Assembly (NCBI GenBank): GCA_020201415.1
Contig: JAIVGW010000276.1
Span: forward strand, 1-9,725
Length of the DNA stretch: 9,725 nt
Source: Lentisphaerota bacterium
GTDB taxonomy: Bacteria; Verrucomicrobiota; Kiritimatiellia; JAAZAB01
Direction of reading: 5' to 3'
In this document: one piece after another, positions 1 through 7,712 of the stretch
Layout of the letters: the number at the start of each line of letters is the position of its first letter
Position numbering within the stretch: position 1 is the stretch's first letter
Translations under genes and position numbers: made by a program
The notes under the pieces: generated by a model
Told to the model about the DNA's origin: nothing
The model's input: only the letters and a program-made list of their open reading frames with translations
The model's database searches: none

Positions 1-1286
1 GGATACCAGGGCATCCGCCAGGATAATGAAAAAATAAAAAACAAACACCAGCACCAAAGCCATGGCCATGCCGAGATATGACTCGCGCCGGTGGATTCTG
101 ATACCCAGCCCCACCCCCAGCAGGGTGAAGGCAAAACATGAAAACGACAGGGCCATGCGGGTGCTGGCCTCCAGAATCAGGGCCATGCGTGCCGACTGCA
201 TTTCATTCTCGCCGACATGCGACAGGTAATGATTTTCCAGCTGCAGCGGAAAAAGATGCTCCAGCAACATCCGGTTCAAACGCCGCCTGGCATTGCCGTC
301 CGGCTCCTGATCCAATAAAGGCTGGACATATTGATCCAGTTCCACCCCCGCGAAAATCTCCGGATCGTAAATCACCGGCCCGTCGATCAAGGCGTTTAAC
401 TCCTCAGCCAGCCGCTGTTTCAGAGTAATCGGCGCAATTGTTCCGCGCGCTGTGGCATCCAGAAGCAATCTTGTAGCGGGAGCAAAAATCCTCGAAACGG
501 CGCCGGCCAGGGGCGGACGGCGCAGGGCGCGCAACAGCTCCGGCAGGTCCCGGATGTCCCCCGGCCGCAGAAAATAATCCTCGCGAACGGCATCGGCAAT
601 CTCCCGCATGGTCAGATCCGCGCGCTTTTTCCAGATTATGCCGGAACGTATCAGATCCGACATGTCAAATATCACCGGGTATTCATCCGCACTGACGCGC
701 CTCGTCAATTGCAAATTCCCGGGATCATCTTCATCCGCCTGTTCGATGCGCACATGGCGCAGGTTGATCTTGATTTGATGAGGATTGGCAGGATCGCTGA
801 TGATTTCACCGGAATCGGCCCGCACCGTCTGGCGCGGACCGGTTTCGCCGAACTCGTAAATCACCACATCATGCACCGTCTGATCCTGCTTGCGCCCGAT
901 GTAAATCGTGTATCCCGGCAAATCCCGGATAAAGCGGCCTTCGTCCAGAAAACTCAAGGGGGTTTCCACCTTCAGTTGTTCCACCACCAGGCGCCGGGCA
1001 AAATGACTGGCGGGCGCCAGATCGGCATTGATATTTCACGATCACTGGCCATGCGGCTGTATGTCAGGAAAACCGCCGCCAGCACGCTCATGGGAATGGC
1101 AAAAATCAGAGAAAAAGGAATGCCGTATGAAAAGACCTGGAGGATCAATCGTCCGGAAACACCCCGGACAAAAAAATCGATGATCTTGAAAACATTCCCC
1201 ACTGCCATCACAAACATGAAAATCAACAAAGTGACCACAAAGGCCACCAGGCATTCACGCGTGATGTAACGGTAGAGTATGCGCAT
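1..1286 (-). pseudogene. lptF: LptF/LptG-family LPS export permease, internally deleted and frame-broken, 3' end beyond the window
   Basis: The LptF/LptG (YjgP/YjgQ) family forms the inner-membrane permease of the Lpt machine, which pulls LPS out of the membrane using LptB ATPase. The chosen start is the ATG at 1286 (MRILYRYITREC), giving a typical N-terminus: a first membrane helix (residues about 14-33), a KIIDFFVRGV segment, a second helix (about 48-75) and the family stretch YSRMASDREI (76-85). After E84 the frame runs only to a stop at 972. The homologous sequence resumes one frame over from 1035 (NINADLAPASHFARR), continues through a long periplasmic region, and ends in a last helix pair (FAFTLLGVGLGI, then LVLVFVFYFFIILADAL) open to base 1. 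The part missing at the junction is the motif after DREI and the next helix, about 30-35 residues in LptF proteins I remember. The gene lies 67 bases after ahcY. It could be a real pseudogene or a collapsed assembly. Family call is firm; LptF rather than LptG is less sure. Confidence 0.8.
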
Positions 1287-1353
1287 GGCAAAACATTCCC
1301 GGTCGACCATCATCCGGCCGTTCCGTGATCCGCTATTCAGGAAAAAGCTGCGC

Positions 1354-2763
1354 TCAGTAACGATAATGATCAGGTTTGAAAGGCCCCTGACGCGGTACGC
1401 CAAGATATGCCGACTGAGCCGCCGTTAATGTTTCCAGCCTGACCCCCAGTTGATCAAGGTGCAGCGCCGCGACTTTTTCATCCAGCCGCTTGGGCAGGAC
1501 ATGTACTCCCAGGGGATATTCCTTGTTCCTGGTGAAAAGCTCGATTTGCGCCATCACCTGATTGGTGAAACTGTTGGACATGACAAAACTTGGATGCCCG
1601 GTGGCGCAGCCCAGGTTCACCAGACGACCTTCAGCCAGCATAATGATGCTCTTACCACCGGGCAGGTCGATGCGATCAACCTGCGGTTTGATATTCGTCC
1701 AGCGAAAACGGCGTAACTTCTCAACTTCAATCTCGGAATCGAAATGCCCGATATTGCAGACAATCGCCTGATGCTTCATGCGACGCATATGACTGACGGT
1801 AATAACATTACAGCAGCCGGTGGCGGTAACAAACAGATCCCCTATGGCACAAGCCTCCTGCATGCGCATGACTTCATAGCCTTCCATGGCCGCCTGCAAG
1901 GCGCAAATCGGATCGATTTCAGTGACGATCACCCGCGCCCCCTGCCCCCGCAGCGACTGACAGCAGCCCTTGCCGACATCACCGTAACCGGCCACCACCG
2001 CCACCTTGCCCGAGATCATAACGTCCGTGGCGCGCATGATGCCGTCCACCAGCGAATGCCGGCATCCGTACAGATTGTCAAACTTGGATTTGGTCACCGA
2101 GTCATTGACATTGAAGGCGGGAAACAGCAGGCGCCCTTCCTTGTGCATACGGTAAAGCCGATGCACACCGGTGGTGGTCTCTTCTGAAACCCCCATGATT
2201 TTCGGCGCCATCCGGTGGAAGCGTTGCGGGTCGCGCTTCAAACTCTTCTGCAGTTGCTGATAGAGCGCCGCCTCATCCGGGCTGCCGGGCTTGCGGCGCA
2301 GGACCTCCGGCCGCTCTTCCGCCTGGTATCCCAGGTGCACAAAAAGAGTGGCATCGCCACCGTCATCCAGCAGCATGTTGGGTCCGCCATCACGCCCCCA
2401 GTCCAGGGTGCGATCAATAAAATCCCAATATTCGACCAGGCTTTCGCCCTTGAAGGCGAACACCGGTGTGCCGCGCTGTGCCACGGTGGCGGCCGCATGG
2501 TCCTGGGTGGAAAAGACATTGCAACTGGCCCAGCGCACACGGGCCCCAAGGCACTGCAGGGTTTCAATCAGCACGGCCGTCTGAATCGTCATGTGCAACG
2601 ACCCGGTGATTCGCGCGCCCGCCAGCGGTCGGCTCTTGCCGTATTCGCGGCGCAACGCCATCAGTCCGGGCATTTCATGTTCCGCGCATTCGATCTCGCG
2701 GCGGCCCCAATCGGCCAACTTGATATCGGCGACAATATATTTCTTGTTTTGTTTTACCGGCAT
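1354..2763 (-). CDS. ahcY: Adenosylhomocysteinase (S-adenosyl-L-homocysteine hydrolase)
   Basis: This cytosolic NAD-dependent enzyme reversibly splits S-adenosylhomocysteine into adenosine and homocysteine, removing the inhibitory product of SAM-dependent methyl transfer. The 469-residue product is full length. Visible signatures are GSLHMTIQTAVLIETL (54-69), the catalytic DDGGD (133-137), E195 in SEETTTG, the FNVNDSVTKSKFDN stretch (217-230) with the catalytic Lys and Asp, and the NAD loop GYGDVGKG (259-266). TATG (313-316), NIGHFD (337-342) and the usual C-terminal FKPDHYRY follow. The insertion at about 156-188 (RKPGSPDEA onward) is typical of the longer bacterial form. The ATG at 2763 lies one base after the metK stop (TAA-T-ATG), with AAGGG about 11 bases upstream inside metK, so the pair is surely co-transcribed. 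It feeds homocysteine back toward methionine and SAM. I see no internal lesion here, unlike in its two neighbours. Confidence 0.97.
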   Translation of the reverse strand: MPVKQNKKYIVADIKLADWGRREIECAEHEMPGLMALRREYGKSRPLAGARITGSLHMTIQTAVLIETLQCLGARVRWASCNVFSTQDHAAATVAQRGTPVFAFKGESLVEYWDFIDRTLDWGRDGGPNMLLDDGGDATLFVHLGYQAEERPEVLRRKPGSPDEAALYQQLQKSLKRDPQRFHRMAPKIMGVSEETTTGVHRLYRMHKEGRLLFPAFNVNDSVTKSKFDNLYGCRHSLVDGIMRATDVMISGKVAVVAGYGDVGKGCCQSLRGQGARVIVTEIDPICALQAAMEGYEVMRMQEACAIGDLFVTATGCCNVITVSHMRRMKHQAIVCNIGHFDSEIEVEKLRRFRWTNIKPQVDRIDLPGGKSIIMLAEGRLVNLGCATGHPSFVMSNSFTNQVMAQIELFTRNKEYPLGVHVLPKRLDEKVAALHLDQLGVRLETLTAAQSAYLGVPRQGPFKPDHYRY

Positions 2764-2764
2764 A

Positions 2765-3844
<1,080 letters not shown>

Positions 3845-3909
3845 GATATCTCCTGATTTTTTAACGACATTTCACGGCGGCATGCATACCGAATGCCAAC
3901 CAGCAAAAG

Positions 3910-3939
3910 ATTATACCCCAAGGCAGACAGGTTTGGCAA
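3910..3939 (-). promoter_or_regulatory. Sigma70-like promoter of metK-ahcY
   Basis: Read on the minus strand, TTGCCA (3939-3934) is followed after 18 bases by a perfect TATAAT (3915-3910). A start of transcription near 3903 would give a leader of about 59 bases before the metK ATG, with CAGGAG as ribosome binding site. The leader contains a small GGCAT/ATGCC inverted repeat. I recognise no SAM-I, SAM-II or SAH riboswitch core in it, and it is too short for most classes. Promoter call is by consensus match only. Confidence 0.75.
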
Positions 3940-4140
3940 GCCTAATCTCACTCAATATCGCCGCGCAGCGAGCGCACCTGCAGGCCTTCCGCGTTCACTC
4001 CCGCCATCAATCCCCCAATAAAGCACTGATTATTCTCATCAATTCTTCGCCATTAGCGTCCCACAGGACAGCGCCTTTAGTCCTGAAAACATTGGGCAAT
4101 ACAATCCTATGGGATGAATGAACTGCCGGAATACGTTATC
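3940..4140. other. Intergenic stretch upstream of the metK promoter, no supportable gene
   Basis: No convincing gene is present. On the minus strand one short frame (about 4110-4009, stop TGA) reads TKGAVLWDANGEEL, faintly like the start of class III aminotransferases. The neighbouring frame then reads LMAGVNAEGLQVRSLRGDIE before a stop near 3949. Both are too short to assign, and together they may be the decayed end of an old gene. A small hairpin, GTCC-TGTG-GGAC on the minus strand (4058-4069), lies inside. Confidence 0.35.
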
Positions 4141-4164
4141 GCGCAGAGGCGCAGGGGCGCAGAG
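4141..4164. repeat. Three 8-base tandem units (GCGCAGRG)
   Basis: Bases 4141-4164 read GCGCAGAG, GCGCAGGG, GCGCAGAG: three units with an exact 8-base period and one differing base. In the opposite orientation this is CTCTGCGCCCCTGCGCCTC. Short GCG/CTCTGCG-type arrays of this sort recur between genes in many bacterial genomes, as I remember them. The tract is non-coding here and lies about 110 bases past the stop of the 121-residue gene. Function unknown. Confidence 0.8.
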
Positions 4165-4228
4165 ATCGGGATTATTTAATCTTATCTTGTAACTGCTCAG
4201 TTATCGATTCACTACGAAACACGCTAAA

Positions 4229-4261
4229 GGCACGCAACGGTCGAAAAACGGCACGCAACGG
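4229..4261. repeat. 12-base direct repeat (GGCACGCAACGG), 21-base period, in a CACGAAA-type intergenic element
   Basis: GGCACGCAACGG occurs at 4229-4240 and again, identically, at 4250-4261, separated by TCGAAAAAC. The flanks (ACGAAACACGCTAAA at about 4214-4228 and CATTTCGTGTTAATTTTGGCACG just after) resemble the ACGAAA/TTTCGTGT-rich repeats that are dispersed between genes in many bacterial genomes. The arrangement is roughly symmetrical, with CGAAACACG on one side and TTTCGTGTT on the other. It directly follows the stop of the 121-residue gene. Confidence 0.75.
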
Positions 4262-4271
4262 CCATTTCGTG

Positions 4272-4637
4272 TTAATTTTGGCACGCTGGTTTTCTGCGCG
4301 CGAAGGGCGGGAGGCCGATATCCCGCACCAAGCGTCCCGGGACTTCATGCTCAGTCAATGGCTTACGAGCCAGCTCGCGGCGCAGACGCCGGATAAAGCC
4401 GACCATGCCGAACGCGCGAGCCATAGCTTGATAATTGGCCAAACGCGTCAGCGCGCGTTGAGAAGAATAACCCTTCTCCGGCAAAGCCATGTGAAGCAAC
4501 AAGGCGGTATCCAGCAACTCTCCAAGTTCTCCGTCTTCCCCTACTTCGCCTTTTCGGATGCGATAGGCAACCTCATTCAGGCGTGGCGGGAAAAAAGCCA
4601 ATTCATAACACAATTGCAGTTTTTCACGTTCGGTCAT
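4272..4637 (-). CDS. Uncharacterised 121-residue protein, partner of a nucleotidyltransferase gene
   Basis: I do not recognise this family. The product is a small, charged, apparently mostly helical soluble protein: it starts MTEREKLQLCYELAFFPPRLNE, has an acidic patch (GEVGEDGELGE, about 30-40), and ends in a basic segment (GFIRRLRRELARK, about 80-92, then LPPFARRKPACQN). There is no signal peptide or membrane segment. Its ATG overlaps the TGA of the upstream nucleotidyltransferase gene as ATGA, and AAAGG lies about 8 bases before the ATG, so the two are translationally coupled and probably act together. Nucleotidyltransferase-plus-small-partner pairs are often toxin-antitoxin or defence modules, which makes that a reasonable guess, but nothing in this sequence proves it. 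The gene looks intact, although its upstream partner is broken. The dispersed-type repeats begin right after its stop. Confidence 0.6.
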   Translation of the reverse strand: MTEREKLQLCYELAFFPPRLNEVAYRIRKGEVGEDGELGELLDTALLLHMALPEKGYSSQRALTRLANYQAMARAFGMVGFIRRLRRELARKPLTEHEVPGRLVRDIGLPPFARRKPACQN

Positions 4638-5009
4638 GGCCTTTCACCGCCCCACAATGACATATCTTTTTTCAGGTTCTCCAGATTTTCAAGCACAAGA
4701 GCATCGGTATTGAAAGGTGGCGGCAATGATCGCGCAGCTTCCTGCACTTCCTCGAAAGCTATTCCGCGTTGCGAATAAAGATACTGCACGTCGCTTCGAT
4801 CTATGGCGTCATAACGAACCAGCTTGCTGGCTATCAAGGCGGGGCTCGTTGAGCCTGCAATACGGAGCGGCAACATCAATATCAAGACTTGTTCGACCAG
4901 GTTCGTCAAGGAGGATGAAAGCCGCACTGCCGTAAATATGCAGGACAGCGGGCTCCGACAAGCCTGCATCAATCTTGGCGAGGTAAGAACTCAATTGTTC
5001 TTTATTCAT
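4634..5009 (-). pseudogene. Nucleotidyltransferase (DUF6036/AbiEii-like), internally deleted and frame-broken
   Basis: The N-terminal part, from the ATG at 5009, reads through YGSAAFILL (26-34) and the acidic motif LDIDV (42-46). These are the glycine-serine and DxD signatures of minimal nucleotidyltransferases. That frame then fails and stops at 4809. A second frame supplies the matching C-terminal part (STSPALIASKLVRYDAID, DVQYLYSQRG, EEVQEAARSLPPPF, then LENLKKD) to the stop at 4634. The join lies near 4855-4865. Homologues I recall have roughly 60 more residues between the DID motif and the PALIASKL helix, so a segment is missing as well as the frame being shifted. The catalytic acidic pair survives but the fold cannot be complete. 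Members of this family are often antitoxin- or toxin-like partners in two-gene modules. The downstream 121-residue gene overlaps by ATGA. Exact family assignment is from memory of motifs. Confidence 0.6.
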
Positions 5010-5015
5010 TAATAC

Positions 5016-5044
5016 ATACTATTAACCTTTGGGCGCAATCTCAA
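5016..5044 (-). promoter_or_regulatory. Possible promoter placing transcription start at the nucleotidyltransferase ATG
   Basis: On the minus strand TTGAGA (5044-5039) is followed after 17 bases by TAGTAT (5021-5016). The ATG of the nucleotidyltransferase begins 6 bases after the -10 box (5009), so the transcript may be leaderless. The only purine-rich candidate ribosome site, AAAGG, is about 18 bases from the ATG and lies in the spacer. It would better suit a tiny ATG-TAT-TAA frame that overlaps the real start. The call is a consensus match only. Confidence 0.4.
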
Positions 5045-5376
5045 TCTAAAATATTCATGCCGTTCATCGAACTGCTCATTCCGGGATAAAAAGAGATGAG
5101 GCGCAAAAGCTTTTGGCACAGGCAGGTGTAGCCAGTCTGCAAGCGGGTAGAACAACGACAAGCAGATGGATTTTTTGCATCAAACCAAACAAGCTGCAGG
5201 TTAACTGGCAGGCTGACATTTTCAGCAGTTGTTCGGTTATCATCTACCCAACGACAAACCCGCAGGCCATCATGAAAACCCAATACACGGGCATGACCAG
5301 CCATGATGAAGGCGAAGGGAACAGGCCTGTCCGATACGGCCGGATCAAATGAAGGACGATCCTGCGCACCGGCCAC
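5041..5376 (-). CDS. Uncharacterised open frame, perhaps decayed sequence
   Basis: An open frame of 111 codons from a GTG runs to a TGA at 5041. I recognise nothing in it. It is rich in cysteine (for example CRCSTRLQTGYTCLCQK) and has no clear domain, signal peptide or membrane segment. It continues, in the same frame and with no other stop, the FG-GAP-like fragment upstream of it, from which only the TGA at 5401 separates it. It may therefore be the tail of an old larger gene, or chance open reading. It ends a few bases before the possible promoter of the nucleotidyltransferase unit. Composition is AT-richer than in the flanking housekeeping genes. No good ribosome binding site is seen at the GTG. 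Confidence 0.2.
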   Translation of the reverse strand: MAGAQDRPSFDPAVSDRPVPFAFIMAGHARVLGFHDGLRVCRWVDDNRTTAENVSLPVNLQLVWFDAKNPSACRCSTRLQTGYTCLCQKLLRLISFYPGMSSSMNGMNILD

Positions 5377-5379
5377 AGA

Positions 5380-5403
5380 TGATTTTTTTGGGTCAAAAAA
5401 TCA
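5380..5403. repeat. AT-rich inverted repeat over the stop codon of the FG-GAP-like fragment
   Basis: TGATTTTTT (5380-5388) and AAAAAATCA (5395-5403) are perfect 9-base arms around the loop TGGGTC. The TGA that ends the FG-GAP-like frame is the arm base set 5401-5403. The stem is almost all A/T, unlike the GC-rich stem with trailing U-run of an intrinsic terminator, so termination here is possible but not supported. It sits where the ptsI-side transcript would leave the operon. Confidence 0.55.
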
Positions 5404-5583
5404 TTCCGTGACGGCGTCATATCCCGGCCCGCCGAATTCGCCTTCCATCTCGATGTAGCCCATGGTCGAGATCAGGCCGCGCCAGACGCCACCCGCCGCC
5501 GGATTATACACCATCGGATCGGCCTTGCTGTCGCCGTCGATGTCACCCGCCACCAGCTGCCAGGCCGGACCGCCCAGCGCCAC
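5401..5583 (-). pseudogene. Fragment of an FG-GAP/VCBS-type repeat protein
   Basis: About 60 codons read LVAGDIDGDSKADPMVY, then GVWRGLISTMGY, then GEFGGPGYDAVTE and a TGA. The DIDGDSKAD element matches the DxDGDxxxD calcium-binding loop of FG-GAP/VCBS repeats, and the FGGPGY element looks like the start of the next repeat, cut off before its own calcium loop. Such repeats build beta-propellers in large secreted or surface proteins, so this is about one and a half repeat units of a much bigger gene. A stop (TAG, 5587-5589) lies just upstream in the same frame. The nominal GTG start has no good ribosome site, so it is probably not expressed as a gene. It sits 36 bases after the ptsI stop. It could be a relic of gene shuffling between repeat genes. 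Confidence 0.6.
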
Positions 5584-5619
5584 GGGCTACCCTCCATGTT
5601 TGGGAATGCCCCGGAACAG

Positions 5620-7407
5620 TTACTGCTCCAGTTCCAGGATTTCCGGCGCCACCTTGTTGGTCAACCCGCGCGACAGCTCATGCACATCCTCAGCCGAATG
5701 GGCAACCAGCGCCTGATCCGCCACCACCCGGGCCTCGGCGTAACTCACACTGCGCAAGGCATCCTTGACCAGCGGCAGGGCCGCCGGATTAACGCTCATT
5801 TCATCCACCCCGAGGCCCAGCAGCAGGGGCGTCATCAAAGGGTCGCCGGCCATGCCGCCGCAGATGCCCGTCCAGATGCCGAAACGATGCCCGACATCAA
5901 TGGTATGTTTGATCAAACGCAGGATGGCCGGATGCGTGGGCTCGTAGAGATAGGCCACCCGTTCGTTGCCGCGATCTATGGCCAGGGTATACTGAATCAG
6001 GTCATTGGTGCCGAGGCTGAAAAAATTTACGTAAGGCGCCAGCAAGTCGGCCACGATCGCCGCGGAAGGCACCTCGATCATGGCCCCGACTTCGATATGC
6101 GGATTGAAGGGATGGCCCCGTTCCATCAACTCTTTTTTGGCCTGCTCCAGAATGACATTGGCGCGCACAATCTCATCAATGGTGCTGATCATGGGGTACA
6201 TGATGCTGACATTGCCCCCGACGCTGGCGCGCAGAATCGCGCGCAGTTGGGTGCGGAACAAGTCCGGCTGCGCCAGACAGAAACGAATGGCACGCCAGCC
6301 CATGAACGGGTTGGACTCCTCCCACTGCACTCCCAGATTGGAAAGGAACTTGTCGCCGCCCAGATCAAGCGTCCGGATGATCAGGCCGCCCGGGGCAACC
6401 TTCTGCGCCACTCCGCTATAGGCTTCGAACTGCTCGTCTTCCGATGGCACTTCCGTGCGCGCCATATAAAAATATTCCGTGCGGAACAACCCCACGCCCG
6501 CCGCACCGCACTCCAGTACGGCTTCAACATCCTGGGGCACTTCAATATTGGCGGACAAAGTCACCCGGTAGCCGTCAGTGGTTTCCGCCGGCTTATCCCG
6601 TAATTCCAGCAAACCGGTCCGGATGCCGCGGCGGATTTCCTCCTGGCGCAAAGCTTGCGCACGGCGTTCTTCGGAGGGATTGACGATCACCAGTCCCTTG
6701 CCGCCGTCCACCAGCAACAGGTCGCCATCGCGAACCTCGCGGCTGATGGAATGCAACCCCAGCACCGCCGGAATACCGAATTTGGCAGCCAGAATAGCGG
6801 CATGCGCGGTAGGACTCCCCAGATCCAGGGCGATGCCCGCCACCCGGTTGCGATCAATGGTGACTATTTCGGAGGGCGAAAGGTCATTGGCGACAACCAC
6901 GGTGCCGGCGGTGCGGATATCGGCCAGCGTGGATTTGTGCCCCGCCAGATTGTGCAACACCCGCCTGGTGACATCCTGAACGTCCGCCACCCTTTCGCGA
7001 ACGTAATCGTCCTTAACCCGGCTGAGGCCCTGCATGAAGCCCCGGGCCACGTCCTGCAGCACCAACTCGGCGTTGAACCGCCGGCTTTCAATTCCAGTGA
7101 CGATGCTGTCAATGAAGGGGCGATCATCCAGGATCAACAGGTGGGCGTCAAAGATGGAAGCCACCGCCGGATCGCAACCCTGCTGGAATTCACGCAACTG
7201 GCGCCGGGTTTCTATCAAGGCCGTTTCGAACCTGGCAATTTCACGCGGCACCTCTTCGCGCGGAATCTCCCGCTCCACAAAGCTGTCATCCTGGGGTGGC
7301 CGCACAAAGACCGGACCGATGACCAACCCCGGCGACACGCCGATACCGCGGAATACCTGCTCACCTTTCGCAGACTGCGTCTCCGGACTGTGCTCAATCT
7401 GTTCCAT
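5620..7407 (-). CDS. ptsI: Phosphoenolpyruvate-protein phosphotransferase (PTS enzyme I)
   Basis: Enzyme I takes phosphate from phosphoenolpyruvate onto its own histidine and passes it to the histidine of HPr, the first step of the PTS, in the cytosol. From the ATG at 7407 (MEQIEHSPETQ) the product is 595 residues, slightly long for the family because of its N-terminal tail. FRGIGVSPGLVIGPVFV (19-35) opens the conserved part. The phospho-His is H202 in GSPTAHAAIL (197-206). The PEP-binding barrel shows GLFRTEYFYM (306-315), RTLDLGGDK (345-353), SLGTNDLIQYTLAIDR (464-479), the catalytic Cys516 in GICGGMAGDP, and a normal end. The His motif is unusual: family members mostly read GGxTSHxAIxAR, whereas here a Ser replaces the second Gly and an Ala the final Arg. 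An upstream in-frame ATG at 7482 would overlap ptsH by about 60 bases and precedes the conserved start, so I rejected it. ptsH ends 13 bases upstream, so this is the last gene of the operon. Confidence 0.95.
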   Translation of the reverse strand: MEQIEHSPETQSAKGEQVFRGIGVSPGLVIGPVFVRPPQDDSFVEREIPREEVPREIARFETALIETRRQLREFQQGCDPAVASIFDAHLLILDDRPFIDSIVTGIESRRFNAELVLQDVARGFMQGLSRVKDDYVRERVADVQDVTRRVLHNLAGHKSTLADIRTAGTVVVANDLSPSEIVTIDRNRVAGIALDLGSPTAHAAILAAKFGIPAVLGLHSISREVRDGDLLLVDGGKGLVIVNPSEERRAQALRQEEIRRGIRTGLLELRDKPAETTDGYRVTLSANIEVPQDVEAVLECGAAGVGLFRTEYFYMARTEVPSEDEQFEAYSGVAQKVAPGGLIIRTLDLGGDKFLSNLGVQWEESNPFMGWRAIRFCLAQPDLFRTQLRAILRASVGGNVSIMYPMISTIDEIVRANVILEQAKKELMERGHPFNPHIEVGAMIEVPSAAIVADLLAPYVNFFSLGTNDLIQYTLAIDRGNERVAYLYEPTHPAILRLIKHTIDVGHRFGIWTGICGGMAGDPLMTPLLLGLGVDEMSVNPAALPLVKDALRSVSYAEARVVADQALVAHSAEDVHELSRGLTNKVAPEILELEQ

Positions 7408-7420
7408 GTGGCCCCGCAAA

Positions 7421-7684
7421 TCATTCCTCGTAGAATTTACGCTCGAAAAGCTCCTGAATGGCATCCAACGCCGGGCCGGCATCTACACCTTCAGCAGTTA
7501 ACTTGACGCGCGAACCGAACCCGGCCTCCAGAGTCATAAGCCCCATGATACTCTTGCCGGAGACCTTGACGTCCCCCTTGCAGATAGTAATATCAGCCTG
7601 AAAACGGGAAGCCGTCTTGACCAACATGGCAGCCGGACGGGCATGCATGCCGTACTGATTGGTAACCTCGATTTCTCGTTCCAT
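7421..7684 (-). CDS. ptsH: Phosphocarrier protein HPr
   Basis: HPr is the small cytosolic phosphate shuttle between enzyme I and downstream partners, and in organisms with HprK it is also a regulatory switch. The product is 87 residues, the standard size. GMHARPAAMLV holds the catalytic H14 (His15 of the family). SGKSIMGLMTL holds S45 (Ser46 of the family), the residue phosphorylated by HprK. The rest (GSRVKLTAEG, then the final helix with ALDAIQELFERKF) is typical. I chose the ATG at 7684 because it begins right at the conserved strand (MEREIEVTNQYG) and has a G-rich site about 10 bases upstream. An earlier in-frame ATG at 7735 would run back into hprK. It is 28 bases after hprK and 13 bases before ptsI. 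Both phospho-sites and both modifying enzymes are present, so dual regulation is expected. Confidence 0.95.
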   Translation of the reverse strand: MEREIEVTNQYGMHARPAAMLVKTASRFQADITICKGDVKVSGKSIMGLMTLEAGFGSRVKLTAEGVDAGPALDAIQELFERKFYEE

Positions 7685-7712
7685 GTACGCTGCCACCCCC
7701 CGCAATGATCCC

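Noticed and set aside
4009..4110. Start of a class III aminotransferase (TKGAVLWDANGEEL)
   Set aside because: The similarity covers only about 14 residues with no pyridoxal-phosphate lysine or other motif; it could be chance.
4141..4261. CRISPR array
   Set aside because: The repeat units are only 8-12 bases, too short, with no spacers of constant length and no cas genes.
5380..5403. Intrinsic terminator at the AT-rich hairpin
   Set aside because: The stem is nearly all A/T and the T-run is inside the stem rather than after it, so it is listed only as an inverted repeat.
5401..5403. TGA recoded as an amino acid
   Set aside because: TGA ends ahcY and ptsH at the expected family C-terminus, so it is a normal stop here.
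5596..6603. Long open frame on the plus strand (335 codons)
   Set aside because: It lies opposite ptsI, has no recognisable domain and a composition expected of the antisense of a GC-rich gene; same for 2215-2814 (opposite ahcY), 3245-3856 (opposite metK) and 6655-7506.
7405..7482. Upstream start for ptsI
   Set aside because: It would add 25 residues without similarity and overlap ptsH; the ATG at 7407 begins just before the conserved region.
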